A stretch of 64,000 nucleotides of DNA from Closterium sp. Naga37s-1 (taxonomy: Eukaryota > Streptophyta > Zygnematophyceae > Desmidiales > Closteriaceae): the NCBI GenBank assembly GCA_947471745.1, contig CANJKZ010000777.1:3549001-3613000 (forward strand), in the 5' to 3' direction. A program made the translations under genes and the position numbers. The first letter of the stretch is position 1. Each line of letters begins with the position of its first letter. Below, in pieces: positions 31,701-43,298 of this stretch. The notes under the pieces were generated by a model. It searched no databases. It was not told where the DNA came from and saw only the letters and a program-made list of their open reading frames with translations.

Positions 31701-32728
31701 AAGGATTGGGTTTGGGGTGGCAACGTGGTCTTTCCTTACCTGAGCATCGTTCGACCACGTTCCTGTTTCAGGCCTGGTATAGCGACGGCTGCCTGCGTCA
31801 GGGTCCTCATCAACACGCGCCTTGAGCTTGAAGCCGGGCGCGTTGTTGGGATGTCCAAACATTTCAGCGAATGGCTGGTGTACGGTGGCGAAGGCAGGTG
31901 AGAGGAGAGGCATGGTTAGTGGCGGTGAAGGTGGGTGTACGGTTAATACAAGGATAACTACGTACATGCAAACCCTGTGTGCCTCATCATCATTTCACGG
32001 CCTTGAATGCAAAGTCGGCTTACCTGGGCTGAGTTCTGAAAGAGCAAGCGCTGTGGTGGATGACCGTCAATCTCGAAGGTCGCCACCGACCATCCGCGAT
32101 TGAGCCCTGCCAAACGCTCCATCTCGAACCGCTCCAGATCCTTACAGTTCCGGAGCTCCGAGATCACAAGAGGCGCAAGGCCGGGCTCTACGACTAGCTG
32201 AAGCAGGCCGTTGATGTCAACCTCGGCCATTCCCATTCCGCCATTCACGCGCCGAACGAAATGCAGCAGCTTCAACGCGAGCGGATTGAGGGGCGTGGCA
32301 TTGCTCTGTCCGGAGATGATTGTTGGCGGCGCGGCATGACTCCCTTCGGGCCGGCTCTCAGGATGGTCACTCGTGTCAGCCGCAGGAGCTCCTGGTTGTG
32401 GTTGATGTTCATCTTCAGGAGGCCCCTCGTTCACATCGTTGGGAGTTTCGTCAACGTGAGCTTCAGGCACGCGTGGAGGACTGCTCACACTGACGGCGTT
32501 GGATGCGTTAGACGCTGTAGGTGAACCGGGAGTGGCTGGAGCGTCCGACAGAATGTCGTGGACGAATAGCAGAGCATGAAGACCGGCGGTCGGTGCAGAT
32601 CGCGTCGGCCTTGCCACGGCGGATAGTCCTTGGCAAGGGGTCCGCCGTGACTTATGACCGCCATAAACTTGGGCGTTGGGGAACCATCTGTTGCAGAACT
32701 CGCAGACAACGCCTGGTAAAGAGCCCAT
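28746..32728 (-). CDS. Plavaka-like (KDZ-related) DDE transposase, 11 exons
   Basis: Exons with GT-AG borders: 32728-32024, 31874-31740, 31613-31348, 31193-31043, 30920-30786, 30617-30460, 30339-30225, 30088-29946, 29754-29469, 29394-29215, 29135-28746. They sum to 2664 bp (887 aa) with every phase consistent and no internal stop. The N-terminus has a C2H2-like finger (CEFCNRWFPNAQVYGGHKSR). Exon 3 has ILYSDVTHMSINGRKKAWPL and TLANIS, the first catalytic-Asp block of Plavaka-type transposases. Exon 4 has GFRLRDPFGDW and a CSICYAAK motif. Exon 6 has NPYLVVMPDIMHQADLGIMS, the second Asp block. Exon 8 and later carry helical regions and YAGCVTKIR. The family call rests on these blocks; the catalytic Glu was not pinned down. 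Intact phases suggest recent activity. It is transcribed away from the 1029-aa gene at 35.3 kb. Confidence 0.8.
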
Positions 32729-32729
32729 G

Positions 32730-33480
32730 TGTTACGGATCCGTTGTAGAGTCGAGAAATCGCCTATGAAGCTACTAGCCGTGATGAAGCTTGTGAACGCA
32801 TTAAGTACTCCGTTCAAGAAGCCTGTGACAGCTACACGATCATCGCCAATGCGCGCACTGTGGTGGGCGGCTTGTATCACTGCACGACTGGCACTTGACA
32901 TTGGCGCTAATGTTTATGACTGGCTAACGATGTCGAGCCGCGTGGTCGTTACCAGGCACGATACAGACCGCCCACCTCACGGGCCGTCTTCACTACAAGG
33001 CGTGTCGCCCCCGTTTAGAGTGACCACGACGTGAGCAGAGGAGAATGCGGAGGATCTTAAGTCTCACGGTCGTGTGTGTGCGTCGCGAGCACGGTGAGAA
33101 GGACGTGCCTATTGAATCAAGAACTTGTGTTTAGGAACCGTGCGTGAGAGTCGAGGGGGATGAGGAAGAGCGGGAAGAGATCCGTTTGGATCTGTGATTG
33201 TGTCGCGAATCGATATAGGGGGGAAATCAGAATCACGTAGGTGAGCTCAAGAGGCTTCAAACAAACATGGAAATGCAAATGTACAATTACAACTTAACAA
33301 GACACTCAAGTCATTCATAACTAGTAAACATTCATATCCTTAGGACTGATGTTGAACAACCCTTGATAACGATACGGGAAGTACCCAATAACTCCATGCC
33401 CTAACGTATGATTGTTGCGTGGAGCGAATACCTATAGCGTGTCTTCTCTCGAGGTGTAGTGTACCTCTACGCACCGTGCT
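32730..33480. other. Upstream region of the transposase gene
   Basis: No domain-bearing frame. It probably contains the promoter and 5' leader of the transposase; no motif stands out. Confidence 0.4.
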
Positions 33481-33486
33481 GAATGA

Positions 33487-34660
33487 ATATGCAAGAATGG
33501 ATGACAATGTCGTACAATAACACAACGGTTTCAATGTCCATGCAATGTTGGATGACAATGCAACACCATACCACAACGGATTCACCATGTCGCGCAACCC
33601 GCAGGCCTGAAAGCTGCATCGTCGCACAGTCTAACCATGGCTGTCGATAACGCATCTAAGCTTGTGCGTTGGGCCTGTGCTTCACACCACTCCTTCTAAG
33701 CACCTTGTTTAATGTCTGTGCAAGAATGGATGCCAATGCAACACCATACCACAACGGATTCACCATGTCGCGCAACCCGCAGGCCTGAACGCTGCATCGT
33801 CGCACAGTCTAACCATGGCTGTCGATAACGCATCTACGCTTGTGCGTTGGGCCTGTGCTTCATACCACTCCTTCTAAGCACCTTGTTTAATGTCTGTGCA
33901 AGAATGGATGCCAATGCAACACCATACCACAACGGATTCACCATGTCGCGCAACCCGCAGGCCTGAACGCTGCATCGTCGCACAGTCTAACCATGGCTGT
34001 CGATAACGCATCTACGCTTGTGCGTTGGGCCTGTGCTTCATACCACTCCTTCTAAGCACCTTGTTTAACGTCTGTGCAAGAATGGATGCCAATGCAACAC
34101 CATACCACAACGGATTCACCATGTCCCGCAACCCGCAGGCCTGAACGCTGCATCGTCGCACAGTCTAACCATGGCTGTCGATAACGCATCTACGCTTGTG
34201 CGTTGGGCCTGTGCTTCATACCACTCCTTCTAAGCACCTTGTTTAATGTCTGTGCAAGAATGGATGCCAATGCAACACCATACCACAACGGATTCACCAT
34301 GTCGCGCAACCCGCAGGCCTGAACGCTGCATCGTCGCACAGTCTAACCATGGCTGTCGATAACGCATCTACGCTTGTGCGTTGGGCCTGTGCTTCATACA
34401 ACTCCTTCTAAGCACCTTGTTTAATGTCTGTGCAAGAATGGATGCCAATGCAACACCATACCACAACGGATTCACCATGTCGCGCAACCCGCAGGCCTGA
34501 ACGCTGCATCGTCGCACAGTCTAACCATGGCTGTCGATAACGCATCTACGCTTGTGCGTTGGGCCTGTGCTTCATACCACTCCTTCTAAGCACCTTGTTT
34601 AATGTCTGTGCAAGAATGGATGACAATCCAACACCATACCACAACGGATTCACGTTTGTT
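33487..34660. repeat. 178-bp satellite array
   Basis: Unit starts at 33543, 33721, 33899, 34077, 34255 and 34433 give a constant 178-bp period, with partial units at both ends (33490 and 34611). The copies from 33721 on differ by only a few bases; the first is more divergent. Units contain ACCATGGCTGTCGATAACGC and a CACCATACCACAACGGATTC segment. No open frame spans it. Confidence 0.95.
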
Positions 34661-35347
34661 ACTATTGATAATCGTGTTAGAATGTCGTCCGCTAGCCCTA
34701 AACCATTGTGGCAAAGCCTAAAAGTGCACAGTACATCTGTCACAAGTAATAATTTTGGACGGTCGTTGTGTGTGTGACGTAAGAATCACCGATTAACTTA
34801 CCCCAACCCCGTGGTAAACCATTTGCAACTTAGAGTTTGATGAAATGCATTGTTGTATGTTTGAATAAAATTTAGTGATTTATGCGTTGGCAACCGTGAT
34901 TGGCCGACGCATCTCAAACGATTCCCCCCGCAACACAGTCATCAGCCAAGAGGTACTTCAGCCATTGAGCGGCTAAGATCGAGCGGTAGGTGGGTTTATG
35001 CTAGGGTGGCTACACGTACACCGTCCAATATAGCCTGATAGGGTTACATTACTCTCTCTAGTCTCGCAACCCACACCAACCACCCTCGTGTCCCACCCAC
35101 CTGCTTCTGTCACTCCCTGGACCAACACTTTGACGCTGCTCGTTGCCTTGACACACGCCTCTCCAGATCGGCCTTAGCGCGAAGCATAGTGGCTACTATG
35201 ACAGATTTAGTTGAAGCGGCGGTTTTCGGAAACACATAACAGTGATAGACCGTCGATAATCCCATCGTGGGATTCAGTTGCAGAACCCTTTCGAAACCGG
35301 CTCAACCCTTCCGCGCGATTTGCAACTTTGCTCCTCCTACAATTACC
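34661..35347. other. Intergenic region before the 1029-aa gene
   Basis: No domain-bearing frame. It likely holds the plus-strand promoter; nothing specific was recognised. Confidence 0.4.
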
Positions 35348-38300
35348 ATGACACGTGCAACACGTAACCAAGCAATGGAGGAGGAACAGGCCGGCCGCCG
35401 CGCGACAAGGAGGACGTCTAAACAAATCGATAGGGAGTGTGGTGGCGGCGCTAAAAAAACTAACGCGTCCGTCGCTCGTGGCATTGGGCAGAAAAAAGCG
35501 GCGGCAAAAAAGGTCGCGCGCGGTCAACAGGAGGGCGGCAAGAAAGCGGAAGACAAGGGGCCTAAACCAATGCCACGCAAGCGTGTTTCTACACTGAACA
35601 AAGATGCGGATGTTGCCTCTGCTGGAACTGAGCCCGGTCCGAGTAAAGACGGCACCACTGGCGGCAACGAAGATCCGGGGCGAGGGAGCGCGAGTCTTGC
35701 ACTCCCGTCGGCGGAGATGGAGGGATCGGCGACGGAGGGAAATCACGGAGGCGATCCCCGCGCCGAGCATGCCGCAACCAAGGAGTCCGAGGCGGCGGCA
35801 ACGCAACACCATCTGACGCTGCTCCAGCCGACCGTGGTCGAAGTTTCTGCAGCCGTGCTGGATAAGGACAAGGTGGGGGAGCACGAGTCGGTGGGGCTGG
35901 TCGGTGGCTCTCCACCTTCTGGTGGACGGGGGAGGCGTAGGCAGAGGAAGAGCGATGGGGAGGACGATTATGACACCGCCGTGCCCGGGGACCTCATTAC
36001 GCGGGCGAAGAGGCGGCAGACGACAGGTAGTGCTGACGACGCCGGAGGCGCGGCAGTTGGGACACCGCGAGGCGCCAAGGAAGCTAGTGGCAAGGCGGGC
36101 GGTCAAGCATTGCGCCAGAAGGGCCGACCCGCAGCAAGAAAAGCATCCGGCGGAAGGAGAGGCAAGAAAGCAGCGACGGGAACAAAGCCGAAACGGGGCG
36201 ATGAAGACCCCGGTGATGCGGAGGAGGAGGAGGATGAGGAGGAGGATGCGGAGGGAGAGGAGGATGAAGAGGAAGCGGAGGAGGATGATGCGGATGTTGG
36301 GGAGGATGAAAAAGATGAGAATGATGGCGGGGAGGACGAAGAGGAGGAGGAGGAGGAGGAGGAGGAGGAGGAGGAGGAGGAGGATGAGGAGGAGGAGGAG
36401 GAGGAGGAGGAGGAGGAGGAGGAGGCAGAGGAGGAGGAGGAGGAGGAGGAGGAGGAGGAGGAGGAGGAGGAGGAGGAGGAGGAGGAGGAGGAGGAGGAGG
36501 AGGAGGCAGAGGAGGAAGAGGAGGAGGAGGAGGAGGAGGAGGAGGAGGAGGAGGAGGCAGCGGAGGAGGAGGAGGAGGAGGAGGAGGAGGAGGAGGAGGA
36601 GGAGGAGGAGGAGGAGGAGGAGGAGGAGGATGTGGCGCCAGTGAAGGGACGGGGCGGGCGTGGCAGACGGGTGAGTGGTACAGGGAAGGAGGGGGGCCGG
36701 ACTCGCCCTTCCCGAAAACGCGGGGCAGTTGACGCTGCGCGCGGCGAAGCATCGGGCAAACCGAAGGCGCGTAAGGTGAAGGTCGAAAGTGAAGGGGTTG
36801 GTAAAAAGCAAGGGAGCCAGGGAGCAAAAGGGGATGGAGGAGGAAAGGGTGGCCGCGCCAAAGGGGTTCCAGTGGGTACCAGCAAGAAAGAACCTGCCGG
36901 TAAACGTCGCAGCGTCCGCCAAAGCACCCCGCGGAAAGGTGGCAACGAGAAGGCGCAGGCTGCCCCAAAACCGAAGGGACAGCAGAAAGGTGAGCATTGT
37001 GTCCAATAAAACTGGCGTGACGTGTTGAACCATCTGCTAAACCGTGCCAAAAAACACCCTTTTTTCACATTGTTTCTCCCATGCAGGGAAGGAGAAGGTC
37101 GACGAATCTGCCAAGCAAGGTAAACCCTCTTGTCTCAAACCAGTACAACCCTGAACCCGATCTAGATTCAAACCTTTCTGAATATGCATGCATGTCTGGC
37201 CCCGCCTTGAAACCGATCGACTCTATTTTTTTTTTCCGGCTCCCTCTACATCTCAGCCCCTCGCGTTACAGGCATTGGGCCGCCCGTAAGCGTGCAACGA
37301 ATGCATCTAACGAAGGCTGCCGGAAGAGCGAGTGTTACACCGCTCTCCTCCGGAGCACCAAGGTACTACACGCCATGGGCCGGCCCGAGCAAAGTCGCTG
37401 CGACGGCACCAGGCGCGCCAAGAGGAGAGGAATCCGAATCCCCTCCACCCGCCCCCGTCACGCAGTCCCCACTCGCCTCACCCTCGTACCAATTTCGGCA
37501 ACTCCACGCTTCTCCTGTCCGGGGCAGGGCGGTCTCCCCTCTCGCCGATCCTTCGCGCGGGCATCAGGCAGGCAGTTATGCCAATCCCTTCCCTGAGCTC
37601 CCCTTTTCCCGCCAGCGTGATAGTGTGAGGGCACACGGGACTGCTGCAGAAGACGTTGATCCCCTTGGCCAGAGGGGGGATTCTTCACACCCTTTTCCTC
37701 CGCTCATGGGTGCCCTAGGTGAAAGTGCGGAGCACGAGCAGTTTGTTACACGGGAGGAGTTCCAGGCGCTGCGGTCTGAGATGTACGCCATGTTTGCACA
37801 GCTCGGCCTGCGTCGTGGAGTACCTGCCAGCTATGCCGGCGGGTCGGCAGCCCTGCCTATGGCTGGTACCCCGCCGCCGATGAGCGCCGTGGACAAGGCA
37901 CGAGTGCTAGTGTTGCAGGAGACAAACCCATTCCCGGTATGTGGCGGGCCACATGGGGAGGGTTGGGGTTGACGTGGCAACAAGGGCGGGGTTGGGGCTG
38001 ACGTGGCGGTTTCGAAGGGAACACAGGAGCGGCGCGTGACGAGGCGACGCGTATCAGGTGGGTGGGGGGTGACGTGGCATGGGGTGGGTGGGTGTGACGT
38101 GGCAAGTGGCGCGGGTTGTTGGTGGACGTGGCGGATGCGGGTTGGGTGTGACGTGGCAAAAGGTGAGGGTTGGGATATGACGTGGCGGTGTGAAAGGGTG
38201 CAAGGGAGTGCCGCATGACGGCGCGAGGCGTTTCAGGTGGGTGGGGGGTGACGTGGCTCTTGGTGGGGGGTGTGACGTGGCAAGTAGGGCGGGTTGTTGG

Positions 38301-41300
38301 CGGATGCAAAAGGGTGTGACGTGGCAGAATGTGAGGGTTGGGGCTGACGTGGCGGTTTGGAATGGTACACGGGAGCGGCGCGTGACGAGGCGACGCGTGT
38401 CAGGTGGGTGGGGGGTGACGTGGAATGGGGTGGGAGGGTATGACGTGGCACGTGGGGCTGGTTGTTGGTGGACGTGGCGGATGCAGGAGGGTGTGACGTG
38501 GCACGTGGGGCTGGTTAGTGGACGTGGCGGACAAGGAGGGTGTGACGTGGCACGTGGGGCTGGTTGGTGGACGTGGCGGATGCAGGAGGGTGTGACGTGG
38601 CGGAAGGTGAGGGTGGGGGATGACGTGACAGATGCAGGTGGGTGTGACGTGGCGGAAGGTGAGGGTTGGGGATGACGTGGCACCCTAAAAGGGTACACGT
38701 GAGCGGCGCATGACGAAGCGAGGCGTCTCAGGTGGGTGGGGGGTGACGTGGCTCTTGGTGGGGGGTGTGACGTGGCAAGTAGGGCGGGTTGTTGGCGGAT
38801 GCAAAAGGGTGTGACGTGGCAGAATGTGAGGGTTGGGGCTGACGTGGCGGTTTGGAATGGTACACGGGAGCGGCGCGTGACGAGGCGACGCGTGTCAGGT
38901 GGGTGGGGGGTGACGTGGCATGGGGTGGGAGGGTGTGACGTGGCACGTGGGGCTGGTTGTTGGTGGACGTGGCGGATGCAGGAGGGTGTGACGTGGCACG
39001 TGGGGCTGGTTGGTGGACGTGGCGGACAAGGAGGGTGTGACGTGGCACGTGGGGCTGGTTGGTGGACGTGGCGGATGCAGAAGGGTGTGACGTGGCGGAA
39101 GGTGAGGGTGGGGGATGACGTGACAGATGCAGGTGGGTGTGACGTGGCGGAAGGTGAGGGTTGGGGATGACGTGGCACCCTAAAAGGGTACACGTGAGCA
39201 GCGCATGACGAAGCGAGGCGTCTCAGGTGGGTGGGGGGTGACGTGGCTCTTGGTGGGGGGTGTGACGTGGCAAGTAGGGCGGGTTGTTGGCGGATGCAAA
39301 AGGGTGTGACGTGGCAGAATGTGAGGGTTGGGGCTGACGTGGCGGTTTGGAATGGTACACGGGAGCGGCGCGTGACGAGGCGACGCGTGTCAGGTGGGTG
39401 GGGGGTGACGTGGCATGGGGTGGGAGGGTGTGACGTGGCACGTGGGGCTGGTTGTTGGTGGACGTGGCGGATGCAGGAGGGTGTGACGTGGCACGTGGGG
39501 CTGGTTGGTGGACGTGGCGGACAAGGAGGGTGTGACGTGGCACGTGGGGCTGGTTGGTGGACGTGGCGGATGCAGGAGGGTGTGACGTGGCGGAAGGTGA
39601 GGGTGGGGGATGACGTGACAGATGCAGGTGGGTGTGACGTGGCGGAAGGTGAGGGTTGGGGATGACGTGGCACCCTAAAAGGGTACACGTGAGCGGCGCA
39701 TGACGAAGCGAGGCGTCTCAGGTGGGTGGGGGGTGACGTGGCAAGTAGGGCGGGTTGTTGGCGGATGCAAAAGGGTGTGACGTGGCAGAATGTGAGGGTT
39801 GGGGCTGACGTGGCGGTTTGGAAATGGTACACGGGAGCGGCGCGTGACGAGGCGACGCGTGTCAAGTGGGTGGGGGGTGACGTGGCATGGGGTGGGAGGG
39901 TGTGACGTGGCACGTGGGGCTGGTTGTTGGTGGACGTGGCGGATGCAGGAGGGTGTGACGTGGCACGTGGGGCTGGTTGGTGGACGTGGCGGACAAGGAG
40001 GGTGTGACGTGGCGGAAGGTGAGGGTTGGGGATGACGTGGCGGATGCAGGTGGGTGTGACGTGGCGGAAGGTGAGGGTTGGGGATGACGTGGCGGTTAGA
40101 AATGGTACACGTGACCACTGCGCATGACGAAGCGAGGCGTGTCAGGTGGGTGGGGGGTGACGTGGCTTATGGTAGGGGGGTGTGACGTGGCAAGTGGGCC
40201 GGGTTGTTGGTGGACGTGTCGGATGGCGCAGGGTGTGACGTGGCAAGTTCAAACAGTGTTGCTAGTCACCATCCCATGGTCACACGGCCACCCTCATAAC
40301 TGCTGGTTTCTCTCTTCCATGTCGTGTTGTATACCTTACACCCCTGCGCAGAACAAAGCCTACTTAGTGTGCTCTCAGCTCATGTTTCTGAACCCGCCGG
40401 AGAAAATACAGTACTACCCTGCACCGGAGGAAGTGCTCGAAGCGTTCTCTGTCCACTTGTCTGCAGAAGGGCTCGAGGCAATGAAGCTGCTGTGGTTGCA
40501 CAATGACAAGTCAACCATGGGAGTCTTCAACCACCAGCTGTCCTCAACAAGGTCAACTATCAACTCCACCCTCAGGCCAGCAGCATACACCGGCATGGGC
40601 CTTGCCGATTACAGCCATCTCGTGGATAGCCTGCCCACTGAGCTACACCCAACGACCTGGTTCGACGACGATCAACTCCTAGCCGAGTACAGAGATGGTA
40701 TGTGCAGTGCAACTCGAAAACACAATATGCCCTACCATATGCCCCTTGGCAGCTACATATCACCGTGCGATGTGGCTCACCCTGACTCTCATCCCCCCAT
40801 TTGATTTCTCTACAAAACCCTTTCCAACCCATACCCTCCCTGCCAATAAGCAGAACAGTGGGCCCTCAACTGGCACATTGACAGGGCCACCGGGACACCC
40901 TTCAGCAACCCCTTGTTCACTTATGCGTTCAAGCTCTCCTTCAAGAGGGGCGGGGCGGTGTTCACCAAGTTCAAGAGCCGCATGGTGGCATGGGGCCTGT
41001 TTTCGGTAAGGATGTAGATATGTGTTTGTACCCCCATGCCTCATCCCCTTAACCCCTTGCCTGTACTTCAGCTAAAACCCTGGTCGATTAGGCCTTTGCA
41101 GTTACGTAGATAGTGACGACTGCATCACCACTTTCAGTTACCTCATTTACCCGTAACCTACCCTCCTCATAAACCATCCACCCAACCCTACACCACATTG
41201 CAGATCGAATGGCCCCTTCTGCAGGATAAGCGTCGCAAGCGAATCAGTAGCCAGCCGGAACAGAACAGGCCAGACTACCAGGAGTGGTGCGAAAAGGTCA

Positions 41301-41455
41301 AACAGATGATCCATTTTGCTGTCGTGGAGCGGAGGATCCCCCACGATCCGGCTATGGGTGCGTTCGTCTTTCCGAACAAGTTCCTCATCGTCGACGGCGA
41401 CCTTGGAGATGTCGTCCTTGCCCACCGGGCGCTTTCAAGGCCCGCCAGTGCGTAG
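35348..41455 (+). CDS. Unrecognised 1029-aa protein with acidic and basic tracts, six exons
   Basis: Exons 35348-36989, 37087-37119, 37272-37936, 40352-40697, 40854-41005 and 41204-41455 all have GT-AG borders. They sum to 3090 bp with consistent phases and end in TAG. The start MTRATRNQAMEEEQAGRRAT is the first ATG; the frame is open further upstream without one. Residues 1-110 are basic and about 289-428 are a near-uninterrupted Glu tract. Residues 429-560 are Lys/Arg/Gly-rich, like an AT-hook or chromatin-associated linker. About 560-780 is Pro/Ser-rich with REEFQALRSEMYAMFAQLGL. Residues 781-1029 look globular (NKAYLVCSQLMFLNPPEKIQ, FKRGGAVFTKFKSRMVAWGL, VVERRIPHDPAMGAFVFPNK). I do not recognise the C-terminal domain. 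A nuclear or DNA-associated role is inference. It is divergent from the transposase and may be a second gene of the same element. Confidence 0.7.
36214..36633 (+). repeat. (GAG)n tract encoding poly-Glu
   Basis: Nearly pure GAG/GAA with a few GCG, GAT and GCA codons, inside exon 1 of the 1029-aa gene. Antisense frames give poly-Ser, poly-Pro or poly-Leu and are artefacts. Confidence 0.95.
37937..40260 (+). repeat. Intronic higher-order repeat with TGACGTGGC monomers
   Basis: The intron from 37937 to 40351 begins at its donor with monomers of about 35-50 bp, each carrying TGACGTGGC. These are organised into a 495-bp higher-order unit (starting near 38249, 38744 and 39239, then a partial fourth). 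One unit contains about 15 GACGTGGC cores. TGACGTGG is the hex/C-box core bound by plant bZIP factors. Long antisense frames here are repeat artefacts. Confidence 0.92.
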
Positions 41456-41699
41456 GCTATTTGACCTGGTGCTAAGACTGCTTGTTGCTAGAATGCTGAA
41501 TAATGGTTCTTGTAAACCGCAATAATAAATGCAATTTTGAAATCCTCAATATCCAAAATGAACAAAAACAGAATTTAGTTTTGAATAATTTGGTCACGAA
41601 TTTGCAACAAAACGGATTGCGCCCGAATGTCATCCGGAAAAGCTCGCGTGCCAAATTGGAACTTGAACCGAGCCAAACCTTGTCGCGAGATGTGTCTCG

Positions 41700-41812
41700 G
41701 AGCTCCTATCAAATGACTCCAACCGTCGGTCCAAATTGGCTCCGGATTTTTTTACGCGAAGACAATCGAAATCAAAATTCGTCCAAACTTGGCATAGGGT
41801 TTTTGTGATGTA
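41700..41812. repeat. Candidate right terminal inverted repeat of a two-gene element
   Basis: Inverted partner of 28461-28560, lying about 350 bp after the stop of the 1029-aa gene. See the left copy for the matched blocks. Confidence 0.35.
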
Positions 41813-42005
41813 CAGTGACCACCACGGCTCCCGCATGGACCTATTTGCCGCTGCATTTGGGGCTGCAGGTTGTCACCCAAGTACCATTCATCTAAGCAAG
41901 TGTACTGCATGGCGTGAACGTTAGGTCGCCCGTTTCCAAACATGTTATTGACTGTAGCTGAATTCATCAACGTTCCCGTTTCATAACCAAATTGTTTACA
42001 CTGCA

Positions 42006-42414
42006 GGTCCATTCCGCCGTGGCGCTACCAGGGAAAGATGGGTACCAGAGCCACTACGCACGCGCCACCCCAAAGTTCCATGGCGCCACTTGGTTCTCAT
42101 GTGTTTCACTAAAGTCTGATACTACGGACGAATCAACATCTTCAGAAGCTGTGGTCTATGCACAAATTCCTCTGCTATTTCATGTGGTGATCAGTGTGGA
42201 GGGCGGCGTCAAGAATGAAATACCATTGGCTTTTGTGCGTATGCTTGAGGAGCGTGGGGAGGACACTGAGACGTGCTCGTTGAAGCTGGGTACAGGTCGC
42301 CGCGCCGCTACGTACAAAATCATTCATCTCGCAGAGATCAGTCGGGCGGAGAACATTATAACATCCTTCACGCGCCCCACGCTGAAGCTCCTCAACCGTT
42401 TTGCATATTCGTAA
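42006..42414 (+). pseudogene. C-terminal exon of a second Plavaka-like transposase
   Basis: After a CACTGCAG acceptor the plus strand encodes VHSAVALPGKDGYQSHYARA, then PLLFHVVISVEGG and LAFVRMLEERGEDTETCSLK and a final LLNRFAYS stop. This aligns in order with the last exon of the transposase at 28746-29135 (AHASLAIPAADDASFSRVSH, LLLLFHTKIRGEREELAYVR, ASGEDTAAGCLRLK, LLNKY). The copies are strongly diverged. Upstream exons were not found, so it is probably a fragment. Confidence 0.65.
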
Positions 42415-42419
42415 ATAAT

Positions 42420-43240
42420 GCGGTGATTTGCTGCAGACAATGGGTAGATATAGTTACCAGTAGTGCCAACAACCTATCAATCCCTTTTCCAAGAGCCAGA
42501 GTAGTTAACATAATACTTAGAGAAGTAATGAATGGAATTCATAGTAGTGTGTGTCAACATGTCACTTCAATATGTAGATCCTTTACAACTATCAATTACT
42601 AGCAGAACTTGACGCGTAACAGCATGCTCCATGGCGGGGTTTTGATCAAGAGAGAAACCTTGTCGGAATAGTGATTGGGCGAAATGGTCGAACGAAAACA
42701 CCACACATGCAAACCAACCTGAGACATTTCGCAAACAACACGTTTTCCGTAGGGACGTAGAACTCAACCCCACAACTGCCGAACGAGAGATCGGGCGAAA
42801 CCGGCGAACGCAATCACAGGAAATAGCGCATTTTCGGGCAAAATTGGGCGACGCTCCGATGCTCAATCTTTTCTTAATCTCATCGACCAAGCTTGCACGG
42901 CAGGTATGGCGACCGAACCCCTCGCAAATGAATGGACATACATGCGGTTACGTGGTATTGTCAGTCAATTTAATTTGTAAGAAGTTTTGGTTTTCCTAAT
43001 TGTCACTGTTTCGCGTGGGATAATGTTTGTCAGGTGGATTTCGTGTTTCCATAAAAACAAGGTCTCAATTGTGGCTCCATTGCCATGACCTTACGAGTTT
43101 CGGTTGTTTTGTCTGTTTCGAATGGCGCAAAAATGTTTCGTGCGCGAGTCACGTTTTTTGTTTACATGCTTTTCTTTTTTTCGCCCCGTGTAAATTGCGA
43201 TTTTCTGAAACATCTACAGAGGTCTGAATCTAAACAGGGG
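42420..43240. other. Spacer, no gene recognised
   Basis: Short frames only. It ends in a run of about 33 A residues at 43244-43276. Confidence 0.5.
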
Positions 43241-43243
43241 CTG

Positions 43244-43276
<33 letters not shown>
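43244..43276. repeat. Poly(A) tract
   Basis: About 33 consecutive A residues between CTGA and CCCC. This could be a retroposed tail or slippage. Confidence 0.9.
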
Positions 43277-43278
<2 letters not shown>

Positions 43279-43298
43279 CCTAAAGGCAGAACGCAATT

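Noticed and set aside
2183-34660. Regularly spaced repeats that might be read as CRISPR arrays (2183-2435, 33487-34660).
   Set aside because: The repeats are head-to-tail without unique spacers, in a eukaryotic setting, and there are no cas genes.
35207-37068. Antisense frames of the 1029-aa gene (poly-Leu, poly-Pro, poly-Ser, up to 608 codons).
   Set aside because: They mirror the GAG tract; the plus-strand frame has matching splice sites and phases.
38054-39913. A 619-codon minus-strand repeat protein (PRHTLPPHATSPPTHL units).
   Set aside because: It is the antisense of the intronic TGACGTGGC higher-order repeat.
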